Shown: one piece after another, positions 44,111-56,930 of the stretch
Layout of the letters: the number at the start of each line of letters is the position of its first letter
Numbering within the stretch: position 1 is the stretch's first letter
Assembly: GCA_020137815.1 (NCBI GenBank)
Contig: CM035357.1
Location: forward strand, 3,058,528-3,122,527
From: Hormiphora californensis
Lineage: Eukaryota; Ctenophora; Tentaculata; Cydippida; Pleurobrachiidae
Reading direction: 5' to 3'
Length of the DNA stretch: 64,000 nucleotides
The notes under the pieces: model-generated
Database searches by the model: none
What the model saw: the letters and a program-made list of their open reading frames with translations, nothing else
Told to the model about the DNA's origin: nothing
Program-made: the position numbers and the translations under genes

Positions 44111-44908
44111 TCAAAGGTTGAAGTCAAAATTGTCCAGTGTTGGTGTTCTTATGGGTACCCTACAACCTCTCAAGCTCCTCAAAGTTGACCTAAGGATGGA
44201 GAATCTCAACTTTTGCTTTATAGTAGCCATTACCTCTGGATATCTTTCGCCGTGTTTTTCCTCAATCCTTGAGGCAGCTTTCTTCAGGGTTTTCATGAAC
44301 TCGTCTCCAAGTCCTCCTGTAGTTGACATTATCAGAGGGGTGAATGAGCCCCCTTCCACCATCTGTACTCTCCTCATGTAGCTTCTCTTCTTCCTCTGTT
44401 CATGGTCTCTGTACAGAGATGTTGGAGGTGTTGAGAGATATGATGCAGAATTGGCATGGACAACTCTGACATCGAAGAAGTTCAGTTGTTCAGGCTGCCA
44501 CAATCCGGTTCCGACAATGTCCATACGGGCATCCCTATCTTGATTTGTCCAATGTGGGAGCCTTTCGGCAAAGTCATCGCAAGGTTGCAGGAGTCGTTCA
44601 GTCTCTACTCCTTTCACACCTGCATAGCTGAGAATTTCAGCCGTAGCGTCTCGGATCTTGCCGTGTCTCATGATGGTGTATCCTCCTTTGGCACAACTGA
44701 GGGCGTGGTTTACATCGTTGTCCTTACCGCATGCACATCGGAGGTTAAGATCAGGGAAGTGAAGTCCGAATCTTAGGCGCATTGCGTCATGGAATTCCTG
44801 CTTCGTGAGTTCGTTACCAAGACTATCGATTGGCCGAGCTGTTAGCCATGAGGACGCTCCTGGTTCAGTGTTGAGAGCTAGAAGACGCTGACAGTAAGTA
44901 TCCATCAT
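44111..44908 (-). CDS. Non-LTR retrotransposon C-terminus with zinc knuckle and RLE-like nuclease (5' truncated)
   Basis: 265 open codons. There is a zinc knuckle C-x-C-x6-H-x3-C (CACGKDNDVNHALSC), then RHGKIRDATAEIL, ARMDIVGTGLW and FFDVRV. The order zinc knuckle, RH motif, then D and D-x-R resembles the restriction-like endonuclease of R2/NeSL/Hero-type LINEs; family naming is inference. No reverse transcriptase lies upstream within 200 bp, so the copy is truncated near 45080. The ORF itself is intact. Confidence 0.65.
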   Translation of the reverse strand: MMDTYCQRLLALNTEPGASSWLTARPIDSLGNELTKQEFHDAMRLRFGLHFPDLNLRCACGKDNDVNHALSCAKGGYTIMRHGKIRDATAEILSYAGVKGVETERLLQPCDDFAERLPHWTNQDRDARMDIVGTGLWQPEQLNFFDVRVVHANSASYLSTPPTSLYRDHEQRKKRSYMRRVQMVEGGSFTPLIMSTTGGLGDEFMKTLKKAASRIEEKHGERYPEVMATIKQKLRFSILRSTLRSLRGCRVPIRTPTLDNFDFNL

Positions 44909-45711
44909 TGTGTGGATGATCTTGAAGTTTGCTTGATGTCTGGTTTTGGTGGCTAGCTCACACTCTGTAATCTTCTCAGAAACGGCTTTGTCTAGTCGAG
45001 CGACAACTATATGATCATGGATTTCGTCAGACAGTAAGTGGTTGACTAGCGGTTCTGTGCAAAATCTGGAGTGTGTGTAAGCATGGTTCGCAGTTTCGAC
45101 AGGGTTGTTTAACGCTGGCCGCCGGGGGCCGGGCTGAGCTAAAAAATCTCGCGCTATTTTGACTTTTTAAAGAGGCCTAAAAATACAATCTGCAACGCCG
45201 CGGCGTCCTATAATACGTAACGCGCGAAATTAAATATATTACTCAGGGCCGCGCGCAAGCCGCAAGGTTCTGAGCTGAAATTTTTCCCCGCCCGGGTGAA
45301 GGCCGAAGGAAAACGTTAAAATCTGGGTGCCTTCTAACAATTCATCGATTTTGGCGGTCGAGACGGGTTAGGGCTGTTGTTAGGGTCGGGGTTTGAGTTG
45401 GGGTTAGGGCTATCGATTCTCTATCAGATACCGTTAAGTTTACTCAAATCGGGCCATGTGGTTTCGCGGCAGGGCTGGCTCCAGGCGGGGGGTGCAGGGG
45501 GTGTCTGCGCACCCCCCCTAAAAATTCTTGGCAGCGAAGCTACCAAGACTGTCTGAGACCATTTGGATTGGGAAAACACCCCAAAAATACAAAATTTTTA
45601 GTAAAATTTCAGGAATTTTTGACAGATCACCTAGTGAACATCACTGAGTGAGAGAGAGAGAGAGAGAGAGTATTTTGTAGCATTCATAAATCTAGAAAGT
45701 AGACGTCACAA

Positions 45712-47616
45712 ATGACATCAGTCTTCATAGAATGGAAAGAAGCAAGCAAAGTTTCTGTAAAAACCCTCGAGGATGCAAGATCCAAGTACTACCAAGCTGA
45801 GTTTGAACGACTGCAGGGCAATGCAAAAGGGATGTACTCTGTGGTAAACGGACTCCTTGGAATTGAAAAATCTCCAACGACTCTACCATCTGATAAAGAA
45901 CCAAGCCAGCTTGCACCTGAATTCAACGAGTACTTCAAATCGAAAGTGACCAAGATCTACCAACAGATAGAGTCTCAATCCATTCCACCCCCTGCAGTCA
46001 CCCCTCAGCCAGATAAACCAACAACAAAGTTCACTGCCTTTTCTCCAGTATCTGACGAAGAACTTCTAAAAATGATCAGGGAAATGAACAGGAAGCACTG
46101 CCAGCTTGACCCGATGCCAACATCCCTAATCATGGAGTGTCTACCAGAATTACTTCCTTCAATCTCCAAGATCGTGAATGATAGTCTCCTCACCGGTATC
46201 TTCCCACAGTCATTCAAAGAGGCAATAATCAGACCATCTTTCAAGGGAAAGGAGCTAGACCCAGAGGATCTCTCAAGTTATCGCCCTGTAAGCAATCTGT
46301 CGTTCATCTCCAAGGTAGTGGAGAAGGCTGTCAGTATCCAGCTCGTGGACTACCTCGAAGATAATGGCTTGTTTCCCTCTCATCAGTCAGCCTATCGCAA
46401 ATTCCACTCCTGTGAAACAGCCACCCTGAAGATTGTGAACGATCTGTTGGTTTTATTGGACTCCAAATCAAAGACTATCCTTTTGTTACTGGACCTCAGT
46501 GCTGCTTTTGATACTGTGAAACACAGCCGACTCCTGATGAAGTTAGAGGATCAGTATGGGATCTCTGGCAACGCTTTGAAATGGTTTCAATCTTACCTAC
46601 AGAGTAGATCAACATCTGTGCTACTGGAAAACAACCGATCTGACACCCTGGAGGTTGAAATTGGAGTCCCTCAGGGCAGTATATTGGGACCTGTTCTCTT
46701 TGTGCTTTACACCAGGGATCTTCAAGACATTGCTCGTGTCTACGATCTCGGCATTCACCTTTTCGCTGATGACACACAAATTTATGTGAGCTTTGATGAA
46801 AACAACACAGATGACGTGTTCAGACGACTCCAGCGATGTTTCAAACACATTCAATGGTGGATGGGAGAGAACTTTTTAAAGTTAAACCCTTCAAAGACCG
46901 AAGTTCTAGTGCTCACCAACAAGGCGGACAAGTCATACATTCCAGAAACTTTGTGTCTAGATCCTGACGAAGAAGACTTCAAAGTAGCAGAAACAGCAAG
47001 GAACCTTGGGATTTGGTTTGACTCTAAGCTGTCAATGTCTGAACACATTTCCAGGACTGTCCGTTCTTGCTGGGCCCAGCTTTCAAACCTGTGGAGAATC
47101 GGAAACAGGCTAAATCGACAGACAAAGATCCAGTTGGTCCACACCCTGATCCATTCTCGCTTGGACTACGGAAACGCCCTACTGAAGCAAGCCTCGAAAA
47201 AAGATATAAACCGTTTACAGAAAGTTCAGAACAGTGCTGTCAGGTTCATCAACAACCACAGGAGACGACGAGGTGTAACGAAACTGAGGAGAGAACTGCA
47301 CTTCCTTCCAGTGAACGCCAGAATTGACTTCAAGATATTGCTATTGACCTACAAGTGCATCAATGGATTAGCACCTCTATATCTGCAAGATCTCATCACA
47401 CCGAGGACACAGACTGGACGCAACCTTCGAAATGATAATGATCTGACACTTCTCGAAAGATCCTTCTCTTCCAAGTACCGTCAAACCAGTGCTGCATTCA
47501 GCATAAGTGCCCCAAAGCTCTGGAATGGACTTCCTAGAGGCATCCGTGAATCATCAACTGTGGAAACGTTTAAAACTAGATTAAAGACTCATCTTTTTAG
47601 ACTAGCGTACGAGTGA
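45712..47616 (+). CDS. CR1/L2/Rex-like LINE reverse transcriptase (5' truncated)
   Basis: 634 codons. Order: linker (ARSKYYQAEFERLQGNAKGM), RT motifs SFKEAIIRPSFKGKELDPED, SSYRPVSNLSFISKVVEKAV, HQSAYRKFHSCETA, LLLLDLSAAFDTVKH, GVPQGSILGPVLF, the active site FADDTQIY, then KTEVLVLTN and a thumb/C-terminal region ending STVETFKTRLKTHLFRL. The apurinic endonuclease domain is missing, so it is 5' truncated. The frame is unbroken, which suggests a recent insertion. It would copy the element RNA at nicked DNA. Confidence 0.9.
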   Translation: MTSVFIEWKEASKVSVKTLEDARSKYYQAEFERLQGNAKGMYSVVNGLLGIEKSPTTLPSDKEPSQLAPEFNEYFKSKVTKIYQQIESQSIPPPAVTPQPDKPTTKFTAFSPVSDEELLKMIREMNRKHCQLDPMPTSLIMECLPELLPSISKIVNDSLLTGIFPQSFKEAIIRPSFKGKELDPEDLSSYRPVSNLSFISKVVEKAVSIQLVDYLEDNGLFPSHQSAYRKFHSCETATLKIVNDLLVLLDSKSKTILLLLDLSAAFDTVKHSRLLMKLEDQYGISGNALKWFQSYLQSRSTSVLLENNRSDTLEVEIGVPQGSILGPVLFVLYTRDLQDIARVYDLGIHLFADDTQIYVSFDENNTDDVFRRLQRCFKHIQWWMGENFLKLNPSKTEVLVLTNKADKSYIPETLCLDPDEEDFKVAETARNLGIWFDSKLSMSEHISRTVRSCWAQLSNLWRIGNRLNRQTKIQLVHTLIHSRLDYGNALLKQASKKDINRLQKVQNSAVRFINNHRRRRGVTKLRRELHFLPVNARIDFKILLLTYKCINGLAPLYLQDLITPRTQTGRNLRNDNDLTLLERSFSSKYRQTSAAFSISAPKLWNGLPRGIRESSTVETFKTRLKTHLFRLAYE

Positions 47617-48315
47617 ATGATTGTTTTCGAACTTGTAACTTGAGTTTTACCTCTTAGTGTGTTTTCTTGAATTGAGAGGTTAAATTGTAACATGAGTTTT
47701 CTTCCTCATGACGTGTGACTTTCAATGTATATCTCCAATGCTGTATTATGAACTTGTGTTTCTGAGTTGAGACTGAGTTGAGACCGAGACTTTGCTTTTG
47801 GAGCTCTTGTTTATTTATGACATGGAGATGTTTCTGTATTACTGTGTGTGGTGTGTGAGTAATGAAATTCAGAATTCAGAATGAAATTGTATTTATATTA
47901 ATTTTTCCATTTACTGAGCATGGGTTGAGAACGAGTTTCGAATTCTGTTTGTATGTGTGTTACGGATTTCATTCGAGTGTTTCTGAATCAGCCTGTCGCA
48001 TAGAGTGTGGAGGACTAGGTTCTGTTTAGTTAAGATCTTCTAGGTTTTACAGCTAGACAGTAGTTCGTATGTGTGTGTTTCTAACTGTTTTTTAAACAAT
48101 TTTCTATATTTAACTAATCTAACTTTAATTTATTATCTCTGGCCATTATCTAAGCATAGCTTTTTATTCTATTATTCCAAGACGACCGCTTTAGTCGCGG
48201 TGGAGAGATGTTCATACAACACTAGCCATTAGGTTCTTTAGTTGTTTCCTCCATTTATAACGCATAAAAGCGGTATATCAAATGTATATATTATTATTAT
48301 TATTATTATTATGAT
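47617..48315 (+). other. 3' UTR of the LINE ending in (ATT)n
   Basis: Non-coding, T-rich. Ends in (TAT)n at 48287-48312, the kind of short tandem tail used by poly(A)-less LINEs. Confidence 0.65.
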
Positions 48316-48847
48316 TAAAAACCCTAAAATTTGCTTGATTTAGTTAAATCCCCCAAATCCCCCCCGGGCGGAGCTCCCTATGCGCCCTTCGGGCGCTCCG
48401 GTCGCAAATGCTACTATTAGGGAACAGTGGCCTTCGGCCACTACACCCCCCCAGAAATATCGTGCTGGAGCCAGCCCTGGAGAGCAACTCTTTTGGCGCT
48501 GCTGTAGAAGGCACGGCAGCTCAAAGAATCCAAAAAATACTCTACTGTATATCTGTCACCGGATCTTAACCCCTCCCAACTAAAGGAGCGAAAAGCTCTG
48601 CTAGCCACCTTGAAACGGGTTCGAACAGATGATCCAGGCGGTAATTATTACATCAGAAACAATGTTATTCAAGTTGGATAGCGAACTGAACTTTATCTAT
48701 CAGACTGTTTCTAGATATATGTTAGCCCGCTTTAGGTAACAGCCGATGCTTTTAGCCTCTCGGCCTTGTAGGATATATATTTAATTATATATGTCTATAG
48801 TGTAAGAGCGGGAAGAGTCAGTTACTGACTAATATAAATTGCGATGT
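48316..48847. other. No gene recognised
   Basis: G/C-rich repeat part (CGCCCTTCGGGCGCTCCGG, GTGGCCTTCGGCCAC hairpins) at 48365-48450, then unremarkable sequence. Confidence 0.5.
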
Positions 48848-48945
48848 TCATTTTCATTTTCATAGATGTGGTGCGCTCTTGGATGTGTTCTCTTCTGGAT
48901 GGGGTCTGCTCTTGGAGGCTCTTGAAATTAATTATGGTTCACTAT
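48848..48945. mobile_element. Half copy of the 43172 MITE family
   Basis: GTGGTGCGCTCTTGGATGTG, TCTTCTGGATGGGGTC and ATTATGGTTCACTA match the right half of the element at 43172-43446. Confidence 0.7.
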
Positions 48946-49468
48946 CGAACCAAACCATTAAAAAACCACCGAATTGAACAAAATCAAACCGAAATTTCGA
49001 TCATTTCCCGGTGTTATAGATTTTTCAAGTTTTTGAATTTTTTGAATTTTCCTATCCATTTTAGCTTTTGAAGTTTTTGAAAATCGCTGCAAAATCTTCA
49101 GCCCCCCCCCCTCTAAGTTTGATCGGTTACGTTAAGTGCGTTACAACTTTCTGACATCTTCTGAAGCCATTCAGTACGTCTAACCTCACAGACAACTTCC
49201 GCCGGCCTCCCTCAACCCTATGGAAGCCCGAAGATGTTTTGCGACGTCCATACGATTGCTACACACATTTTAGTTACGGGGGTTGCTCCGCTATTCTCCG
49301 ATTGATATACTAATTGAAAGCTCACAATTAGATGTAAGTTAACATCATAACAACAAATTAAACTTCTTTCCTTTTAAACAACAATCATATAATATTTTTG
49401 CCGACCACTAGTTCTATAAGTAGAGTAGATCACCACTACAGCAGGAGCCACAGAGTGTATACACCAGG

Positions 49469-51747
49469 TTAGGCTAATCCAGTTCCACAGGATGACGTAC
49501 AGGGTTCGTACATCACGTCATGGCAATCGCTCCTATAATTACACTTCTTATAGTACTTCCCATCTAAGAGGAAGGGGGTAAATTAATAGCCAATACTTGG
49601 TGTGTTGGGTACGGTGTAGAGAGAGAGAGAGAGAGAGACGGGACCTCGTACCCAAATAAGCGTTCAGTCAACATACCACTGTCAACTACTAATATAATAT
49701 TTATCAATTACTATTGATTGCACAAGTATGTATATTATATGTATATAATCACCTGACCACTTATGAGGTCCCTTCTGGTAGCACCACGGATTTCCGTAGT
49801 CGCTGAAAATATAAGATAAAAATTAATAACACCCGGTCTAAAACAATAATTTTTTTATACCGGGAAATTTTCAAAATGATGGCTTTTACGTGCTTGATTA
49901 CACAACAATAATGACCTTACGTCTCGTGCTTTAAATTGTAATAAAGCATTAAAGCCATCATTTAATCATACATTATATCACCGGAAAGAGCATGATTTTA
50001 TTACCCCGTGACATTTTGGTTTCCCGAATTTGATTAAAAAACAAAGGCGTGAGAGCCAAAAAAGTTTCGAGTGCACAAACAGAAATACTAGACGCAACCC
50101 AGGCCCCAGGGGGGGGTGAATAGTTGAAAACTTATTATATACCTCTCATAACAGTGTCTCCAGCACCAACCATAATAACAACCGTGGTCCGCTGAAATTT
50201 GAATATTTTATTAGTAATAAGTTATTACAGAGCAACTTACAAAAAAGTACGGGTACTTTAGTGTTTGGGGTATAAATACCCGCACGTGATAGCCAAACGT
50301 ATTTTGATTGGGTTGTCAGCACGAGTGCTGACAACCCAATCAAAATACCCGCGCAGCACGGTGCTGTGCAGGTAAGTTCGGGTAAGTAAGTTCGGGTAAG
50401 TTAACCTTTGTGCGTATTTTGATACAACCATACCCGAGACCCGAGTGCTTATGGTTAACATACCCGGCTACTTTTTTGTAAGTTGGTCCCTTACCGGATA
50501 TATATCAGCCAAAATTCTATCGACAGGTTGATTCGCCTGACACTGTGTTCACGTGAGTTACACCTCAGAAATCCGAGATTTCTAAACTCTGTATATATAT
50601 GATCTTTTTAACATACGTGCTAAAACGACCACCCGGGCAGTAGTAAGGTGATTTAACTAAAATTTTAGCCTCAACCACAAAAAAATTTGTTACAAAGGAT
50701 TTCCACCTCAAATGTACTCCTAAGGGTCCCCTCTATCGATTCCAACCAATGCTCATATTTGCTCAGGGGTGCTAAGGCCTCATTTCCGGGTGGGCGTGGT
50801 ACCTGTATTTTCAGCCTGAGGCCAAAACCATAAGTACCCTTAAAATAGGAGTAGAGATAAAATCGAGGGCACTAGAGTGATCAGCGTCCTCGCATTAGTG
50901 GGGGTAGGTGCCGGAATTAAGTCTCTATCTCATCTGATTAATTAGATAATTGGATAATTAGGTTTGCGCATAACCGTTTTTTGGCTATATGGCTATAGCC
51001 ACTTAGGAATGGTTTAGAGACTTTTCATTGGTGCCATTTTGTAGACAAAACGAAGTTGTGGGGGGTCAACGTCGGACTTTTAAGCTCTATCTTCAACCGT
51101 TTAGCCGTTATTTGGCTTTAACGGTGTTCAAAATCGGGATTTTTACCGTATTTTGCTCATTTGGAGAATCTTAAAAGCCAAATAACGGCTAAACGGTTGA
51201 AGATAGAGCTTAAAAGTCCGACGTCGACCCCCCACAACTTCGTTTTGTCTACAAAATGGCACCAATGAAAAGTCTCTAAACCATTCCTAAGTGGCTATAG
51301 CCATATAGCCAAAAAACGGTTATGCGCAAACCTAATTATCCAATTATCTAATTAACCAGATGAGATAGAGACTTAATTCCGGCACCTACCCCCACTAATG
51401 CGAGGACGCTGATCACTCTAGTGCCCTCGATTTTATCTCTACTCCTATTTTAAGGGTACTTATGGTTTTGGCCTCAGGCTGAAAATACAGGTACCACGCC
51501 CACCCGGAAATGAGGCCTTAGCACCCCTGAGCAAATATGAGCATTGGTTGGAATCGATAGAGGGGACCCTTAGGAGTACATTTGAGGTGGAAATCCTTTG
51601 TAACAATTTTTTTTGTGGTGTTCCTGTTTTATCACCTTACTACAGGGAAATCAGAAGATGCTATAATCCCTTCAGTATATCTATCAGCTTACCAAGGATA
51701 GGTTGGGCGAGACACAGAACGGCTAACACACACAGAAGCAGTTTCAT
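49469..51747 (-). CDS. Small secreted 8-Cys peptide, 4 exons
   Basis: Exons 51747-51693, 50191-50143, 49802-49753 and 49563-49469; all AG/GT borders and phases agree, giving 82 residues. Exon 1 is a classic signal peptide (MKLLLCVLAVLCLAQPIL). Exons 2-3 hold C-x3-W-C-x3-C and a later W-C, with aromatic spacing (ADHGCYYGWCWRHCYER). Exon 4 adds four Cys (KKC, DC, PC, SSC) and ends GTGLA. The mature chain is about 64 residues with eight Cys, consistent with four disulfides. A TATATATA element lies at about 51815 on this strand. No family recognised; it could be an antimicrobial, toxin-like or signalling peptide. It starts 590 bp from TMEM115, divergent. Confidence 0.75.
50233..50485. mobile_element. 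Inverted-repeat MITE in the peptide gene intron
   Basis: CAACTTACAAAAAAGTAC and TACTTTTTTGTAAGTTG at the ends. Inside is a perfect hairpin ATTTTGATTGGGTTGTCAGC with its complement around GAGTGC. Confidence 0.8.
50640..51643. mobile_element. 1.0-kb fold-back element, young
   Basis: Ends GTAGTAAGGTGAT and inverse. Arms of about 455 bp are almost identical (for example GGGTGCTAAGGCCTCATTTC and its complement) around a 50-bp centre (51123-51172). Lies in intron 1 of the peptide gene, 50 bp from the signal-peptide exon. Confidence 0.85.
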
Positions 51748-51779
51748 GATTGACAGAACTGAGAGTTAGCTGCTAGTTC

Positions 51780-52339
51780 TAATCAACAGTGTGTATAATA
51801 TACACTGTATATATATGGACGGAGTATATTCCGGTTCATTAGTCCTCCACATGCGATAACGGGTATTTAGTTTTATATAACAGCAATGTTAGCTGAGGTG
51901 GGGATATAAATTAAATATTGTCCACCCGGGGGTAATGATTGTGTGTCACCGTGGGGTATTAGCATGAAAAACGTGCCATCGCGAGGCTTGGTGACATGTA
52001 CACTTGTGTGAGATTGACCTCTCGCACACGTGAGTTACCGCCCACAACGGAGTAGGTACCTATTACTCGTGAAGCGAGAATATATACCATAGCAATGGTA
52101 CCACTACCATTCGCGAGGCTTGGTCATTAATTCACAACAACAAAAACCTATCTCTTATAATTTGTGGATGAACTTGAATGTTGAAGTCATTTCATCACAC
52201 GAGTGCAGTGAAACAGGGTCGAGGAAGGCAGCCAAAATAGGGTAGCTGAGATTCTTGTGGCAGCCCCCAGCCCCCCTATAATATGTAAACTAAAAACTTG
52301 TTAAACTGATATTGATAATCACCATGACTTGTATAGGTT
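51780..52339. promoter_or_regulatory. Divergent promoter region (peptide gene / TMEM115)
   Basis: 590 bp between two divergent start codons. Contains TATATATA at 51808-51816 oriented for the peptide gene and a repeated CATTCGCGAGGCTTGGT / CGCGAGGCTTGGTGAC motif (51968, 52110). No CpG-rich core. Confidence 0.4.
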
Positions 52340-54101
<1,762 letters not shown>

Positions 54102-54597
54102 AACCAAACTGGTTAGGGGGACTCTATTTTTGAATGCATGTCGGTGGTTCCTTATAACAGAGACAGTTGTTTGCCCAGCTCGACCATCTTTTCGCGAGTT
54201 TGAACAAAACAAGACAGTTGTACAGTATAATTGTTAGTTGAGAATTAGTTAAATTGAAATGCACTTTTTTCTTTCTTGCCAAGTTACTAAGAATTGCGTT
54301 TTTAGTTTCAATCGAAATCATCTCTGATTTCTCTATTAATAATCCAGATAAATATGCTATGGATATTGGGGAATCAAACGGTCCTAAATGTAAATTCGGA
54401 ACCGAATATTGATCGATGGGTTCAACACAGTCCTATAGAGTAACGCGCGCAGGTTAGCTTTAAATGAAAGTACACAATGTCAGCAGAAGAGAAACGGACG
54501 CAGAGTGCGCGTTGTGGAGTGAGCTGGTGCGGACTGTTCTCACATCGACATGATCCACTGTGGATATGATCACAGTCAGCACTGTCATGCTTATAGT
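54102..54597. other. TMEM115 3' region, no further gene recognised
   Basis: AT-rich, presumably 3' UTR and spacer. A minus-strand 63-codon frame at 54422-54613 has no recognisable domain. Confidence 0.5.
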
Positions 54598-55083
54598 CGA
54601 ATTTTTTAATCAAGGGACTACTTTACTTGATACTTGGAACGGTCTCCTCAATCATTCGAGTGGCCGGCTTCCGGTATCCTCACTCTTAGCGTCGTAAGCT
54701 GTCGCCATTCGTTACGGTTCATTGCAGTCGTAGTAATTGTACGGATAGACTGGGATTTTCCTGTAGCGTCTCGATAGTCATTTAACACACAGGAGGACCA
54801 AGTTTTTCGTGGTCTTCCTCTGGATCGTTTTCCATGACTAGGCACCCAATGATAAAGTCTGAAAGGGGACAGGGGGGTCTTTTTGACCTTATTTCAAACG
54901 CGCATATCTCCGGTTCCTGATGAGATAAAGACTTGAAATTTGGAGCCTGGAGGTTATGAAGAACTTGGCATGATCTTTCTAACCTCCAAATTTCAAGTCT
55001 CTATCTTATCAGGAACCGGAGATATGCGCGTTTGAAATAAGGTCAAAAAGACCCACCCTGTCCCTTGATTAAAAAATTCGACT
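54598..55083. mobile_element. Fold-back element split by a LINE tail
   Basis: GTCGAATTTTTTAATCAAGG at the left faces its complement at 55064-55083. A second inner palindrome GACCTTATTTCAAACGCGCA faces its complement around 54950. The left arm is interrupted by the LINE fragment. Confidence 0.7.
54640..54858 (-). pseudogene. LINE 3' fragment (RT C-terminus)
   Basis: The 65-codon frame 54648-54845 reads KRSRGRPRKTWSSCVLNDYR and NRNEWRQLTTLRVR, the common C-terminal end of CR1/Jockey/RTE-like LINE reverse transcriptases (RGRPRKTW, R-x-W-R-x-L). No other part of the element is present. Confidence 0.7.
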
Positions 55084-55351
55084 TTAGGCACTGTGAATTG
55101 TGAAACTATAGAGACATGAGTAAACTTCAAAAACTAGATAGGGCGCACACAGACTGTCCATGCGTGCGTGCCCATGCCCATAATGTGGGCAAGATTTTGA
55201 CCAAGTCGCACAGACTGACAAAATTTGGTCATTTGACCAAGCTTGGAGAGTAATAACTGAAACTAATTCATAACATATCGAAAACCACTGAACCCGACTA
55301 ATTTTGATACGCTGGCGACTTGGTCAAAATAATGGACATGATCACGCATGC

Positions 55352-56799
55352 GGCAATTTCTCATTTGCCGCATACGGCGTCTAGATGGCGTCGCAACGCC
55401 GTCTAGACGGGTTTTGATAAAATTAGCTAAAAACGGTACCAAAATTGCTTGAAACGGGTTATAGACGGTGTCAGACGGGTTATAGACGGGTTATAGAGTA
55501 TAGACGGTATCAGACGGTGTTGCGACGGTATCAGACGGTCTCTAGACGGTATCCGTCCTGGTGTCTAGACAGTGTCTGGACGGTCTCTAGACGGTATCCG
55601 TTCAAAGTTGAGACGGCACGTCTGAAAATTGTACCAGACGTTGAGACGGACTTTTACAAAACCCGTCTGTATTTCAGACGGAGTTCTAAAAGTACGTTTA
55701 AACGCAGTCTAAAGGAAAATCGATGAACGTACCGTCTAAACAACGTCTAAGCAGAATCTCGCGATTCAGTTTCAAATACCGTCTTAACAACTTTTCGATA
55801 CGAATACCGTCTAAACAACGTCTAGACAACGTCTTAAGCGAATCCGATACAAATACCGTCTAAACAACGTCTCAAGTACTTGTAAGTGATACCGACACTA
55901 TCACTGATAGTATCAGCGATAGACAAAATGTGTGCCTTTTTAATAATGAAAATGATGTACAGTTGCAGTCGGACCTCGATTTATTTGAAGTTGGATACGA
56001 AAATCACCGGGAGGATAAACTTTCTCCGATATAGGAAATTCATGATATTTGGCCTGGGGCCCCAATTTACCAGGCAAAACCCCTTTCCCGTCCCCGAGCA
56101 TCGCTGTACGACTGTGCTGGTTCAACACATGCAGTACATAATTTTCATTCAATTATTCAATCAACAATAGGCACACATCCACCACGAATTCCAACTGGCA
56201 TGGGTAATCCAGAATGTTCTTCAAAAACGGTCGAGTCTAGACATCGTTCTTTGAGACGTTGTCTAGACGTTGTTTAGACGTTGTTTAGACGGTATTCGTA
56301 TCGAAAAGTTGTTAAGACGGTATTTGAAACTGAATCGCGAGATTCTGTTTAGACGTTGTCTAGACGTTGTTTAGACGGTATGTTGACCGCTTTCAGTTGA
56401 GACGTTGTTTAGACGGTACGTTCATCGATTTTCCTTTAGACTGCGTTTAAACGTACTTTTAGAACTCCGTCTGAAATACAGACTGGTTTTGTAAAAGTCC
56501 GTCTTAACGTCTGGTACAATTTTCAGACGTGCCGTCTCAACTTTGAACGGATACCGTCTAGAGACCGTCCAGACACTGTCTAGACACCGGGACGGTACCG
56601 TCTAGAGACCGTCTAGAGACCGTCTGATACCGTCGCAACACCGTCTGATACCGTCTATAGCCCGTCTATAACCGTCTGACACCGTCTAACCCGTTTCAAG
56701 CAATTTTGGTACCGTTTTTAGCTGATTTTATCAAAACCCGTCTAGGCGTTACCGTCTAGACACCGTCTAGACGCCGTATGCGGCAAATGAGAAATTGCC
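55352..56799. mobile_element. Non-autonomous Mutator-like fold-back element with 9-bp target duplication
   Basis: Ends GGCAATTTCTCATTTGCCGC and inverse, directly flanked by CACGCATGC at 55343-55351 and 56800-56808. The 9-bp duplication is typical of MULEs. Arms of about 550 bp consist of degenerate TAGACGGT/CGTCTAGAC units. The loop holds a family-A MITE. No transposase ORF. Confidence 0.85.
55966..56114. mobile_element. MITE family A, diverged copy in fold-back loop
   Basis: CAGTCGGACCTCGATTTAT to CCGAGCATCGCTGTACGACTG, with CCCCAATTTACCAGG inside. Nested at the centre of the Mutator-like element. Confidence 0.7.
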
Positions 56800-56819
56800 C
56801 ACGCATGCTATTTTTCCCA

Positions 56820-56926
56820 ACTCACTGTCGGGGCCCCTCGGCAAGGCCCCCCGACCCGCCAATATAACCCAAACTCAACCCATCCCCAAAACTACAACAA
56901 CGGGGCCCCGGAGCCGACAGGCCCCC
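56820..56926. repeat. Dispersed repeat, copy 2
   Basis: CTCGGCAAGGCCCCCCGACC, AACTCAACCCATCCCC and GGAGCCGACAGGCC as at 3590. Interrupted at its end by the TTAA-flanked element. Confidence 0.75.
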
Positions 56927-56930
56927 TTAA

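Larger units (their letters stand above)
45472..48478. mobile_element. Composite: hAT-like MITE termini split by a LINE
   Basis: CAGGGCTGGCTCCAG at the left and CTGGAGCCAGCCCTG at the right form inverted ends. The LINE reverse transcriptase and its 3' tail lie between. The simplest reading is a MITE into which a LINE inserted. I found no clear 8-bp target duplication around the outer ends. Confidence 0.5.

Noticed and set aside
49469-49802. Carbonic-anhydrase-like start (YGNPWCYQKGPHKW)
   Set aside because: The short Trp/Tyr pattern briefly suggested alpha-carbonic anhydrase, but splicing shows an 82-residue Cys-rich peptide with no room for that fold.
54422-54613. 63-codon Cys/His-containing minus ORF
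   Set aside because: Cys and His spacing fits no zinc motif and no neighbouring exon or promoter supports it.
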